Assembly (NCBI GenBank): GCA_023229245.1
Contig: JALNZU010000002.1
Coordinates: forward strand, 124,001-188,000
From: Bacteroidales bacterium
GTDB taxonomy: Bacteria; Bacteroidota; Bacteroidia; Bacteroidales; F082
Length of the DNA: 64,000 nucleotides
Reading direction: 5' to 3'
Below the pieces are notes generated by a model. The model searched no databases. It was not told the DNA's origin and was given only the letters and a program-made list of their open reading frames with translations. Numbering within the stretch: position 1 is the stretch's first letter; every line of letters starts with the position of its first letter. Below, one piece after another: positions 63,109 to 64,000 of the stretch. The position numbers and the translations under genes are program-made.

Positions 63109-64000
63109 TTACAGATACCTGTCCAAATATGTATAAGGGGGTGTTAGCTTTCCCTTATGCAGTATAAGAGCTTTTTTAATGGGATCAGGCAATGCCAATT
63201 GCTCATACGGGAGGTCAAAATCAGCCCGAGCTATACGCTCCACATACGGAAACAATGCCTGGCTGAACGATTGAGACGCTTCTTTTGGAAGTTCGCTGGG
63301 AAGGATGTCAACAGCCATTATCAATATTCCTTTACCATCAAATCCCAACTGGGGTTTACGAGTGAATGGATCATACACAAAAACCGGCTCATCAATGCCC
63401 ATACCTTTATGTGTAGCCTCTATTGATCCATCTGGATCACAAGTAATATCACCTATCACTTTCAGTTTAGGCTCAGCTTGTGAATATAATACCTCTAAAT
63501 AATCTTTGGTGATCAGACGAGGAAAACGCGAGTCCCAATACATACAATTCAGCAATACTGACAAACGAGGCACAAAACGTTCAAAATTATTCACATAATC
63601 CTCCGGATGTTTTGAATACATATGAGGGTCAAAGCTCTGAGAGGGATCTTTATGCCTTGACAAATCTTGTTTTTTAAACACAATCTTATACACATGATGT
63701 GAGGAGGCCTTTGTCATATCCATTTTCAGCAGCTCATCAGCATCTATCTCAATATAAGGCAGTTCATCTACTATTTCCTGAGCACCTAAGGACACATTCC
63801 CATATCCTGTTATGCCAATGATTAAAGGACTGATGGTAGATGGTAGCCCATAGCGGCTGATTTGTTCTCCTACCTTAGCGATATCCGTAACAGCCTCATC
63901 TAACGAACCATAGTTATAGGATTGACGTAAACCTTGAAATGGATTGTCAATACCTTGTACCTTGAGTCGCTGACCCAAAGCCCAAAATGAGTTGATAGCT
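63109..64000 (-). CDS. Lysine-ketoglutarate reductase (5' end beyond the window)
   Basis: The reading frame is open to the right edge: INSFWALGQRL precedes the first visible TTG, so the gene's start is outside. The visible 297 residues match the C-terminal half of the lysine-ketoglutarate reductase domain of animal alpha-aminoadipic semialdehyde synthase (FWALGQRL, LIIGITGYGNVSLGAQEIVD, LVN-like LLNCMYWDSRFPRLIT, GDITCDPDGSIEAT). It condenses lysine and 2-oxoglutarate to saccharopine with NADPH. It lies directly upstream of the saccharopine dehydrogenase gene, a separate-gene arrangement of the two-step pathway that is fused in animals and plants. Confidence 0.88.
   Translation of the reverse strand, partial: AINSFWALGQRLKVQGIDNPFQGLRQSYNYGSLDEAVTDIAKVGEQISRYGLPSTISPLIIGITGYGNVSLGAQEIVDELPYIEIDADELLKMDMTKASSHHVYKIVFKKQDLSRHKDPSQSFDPHMYSKHPEDYVNNFERFVPRLSVLLNCMYWDSRFPRLITKDYLEVLYSQAEPKLKVIGDITCDPDGSIEATHKGMGIDEPVFVYDPFTRKPQLGFDGKGILIMAVDILPSELPKEASQSFSQALFPYVERIARADFDLPYEQLALPDPIKKALILHKGKLTPPYTYLDRYL

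Noticed and set aside
1..64000. tRNA, rRNA, riboswitch, prophage or insertion sequence
   Set aside because: I looked for conserved RNA cores, transposase and integrase motifs and found none; covariance-model searches were not possible.

Overview
The window is a chromosomal segment of a bacterium of the phylum Bacteroidota (class not resolved from sequence alone). The evidence is gliding-motility genes gldF and gldG, two secreted proteins with type IX secretion (T9SS) type A C-terminal sorting domains, an OMP_b-brl_3 type TonB-dependent receptor, DUF5916 and DUF4340 proteins, and promoters of the Bacteroidota form (TTTG, about 20 nt, TAnnTTTG). It is dense with protein genes. I see no rRNA, tRNA, insertion sequence, prophage or cas gene. 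Both ends cut through genes.

Layout. 1-6.05 kb (minus): a truncated adaptor-like gene, a DUF5916 outer-membrane protein, a MacB-like permease and its MacA-like adaptor. 6.1-13.0 kb (minus): orphan MoxR ATPase, SurA, a PPIase-like lipoprotein, a double-parvulin PPIase and guaB, closely spaced; transcription runs guaB -> PPIases -> moxR -> transporter. 13.2-16.8 kb (minus): metallophosphoesterase and mutS2. 17.0-20.4 kb (plus): a 943-aa HEXXH/beta-propeller/barrel protein and a small lipoprotein. 20.4-24.9 kb (minus): DUF4340, gldG, gldF, and SAM hydroxide adenosyltransferase. 25.1-27.1 kb (plus): phoH-like gene and purC. 27.07-27.90 kb: a gene-free double cassette of short GC-rich hairpins between convergent genes. 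27.9-28.9 kb (minus): DHOD-like protein. 29.2-39.9 kb (plus): DMT transporter plus saccharopine-reductase-like gene, TrmH-family methyltransferase, TonB-dependent receptor, 1197-aa C1 peptidase with T9SS signal, AlgX/AlgJ-like protein. 39.9-44.4 kb (minus): hybrid histidine kinase, recQ, 3-methyladenine glycosylase, apparently one operon from a well-formed promoter. 44.7-47.1 kb (minus): polytopic membrane protein, Lrp/AsnC regulator; divergent PLP sulfur-amino-acid lyase to 48.45 kb; then a strong bidirectional terminator. 48.5-54.1 kb (minus): an 1850-aa T9SS protein built from a near-identical 1.9-kb tandem duplication and three 342-bp tandem repeats. 54.3-55.3 kb: a secreted protein with possible permuted papain-like motifs. 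55.3-57.9 kb (minus): GNAT, threonylcarbamoyl-AMP synthase, Na/Ca exchanger. 58.1-61.7 kb (plus): aat, guanine-deaminase-like enzyme, sirtuin, serine hydrolase. 61.7-64.0 kb (minus): saccharopine dehydrogenase and the 3' part of lysine-ketoglutarate reductase, a lysine-degradation operon.

How it fits together. Much of the content concerns the envelope: three periplasmic folding factors, GldFG, barrels, and two T9SS cargo proteins. The remainder is housekeeping (guaB, purC, mutS2, tsaC, aat, recQ) and amino-acid catabolism (lysine through saccharopine; methionine or cysteine through a PLP lyase next to an Lrp regulator). The most unusual structures are the repeat-built 1850-aa protein and the hairpin cassettes at 27.1-27.9 kb.
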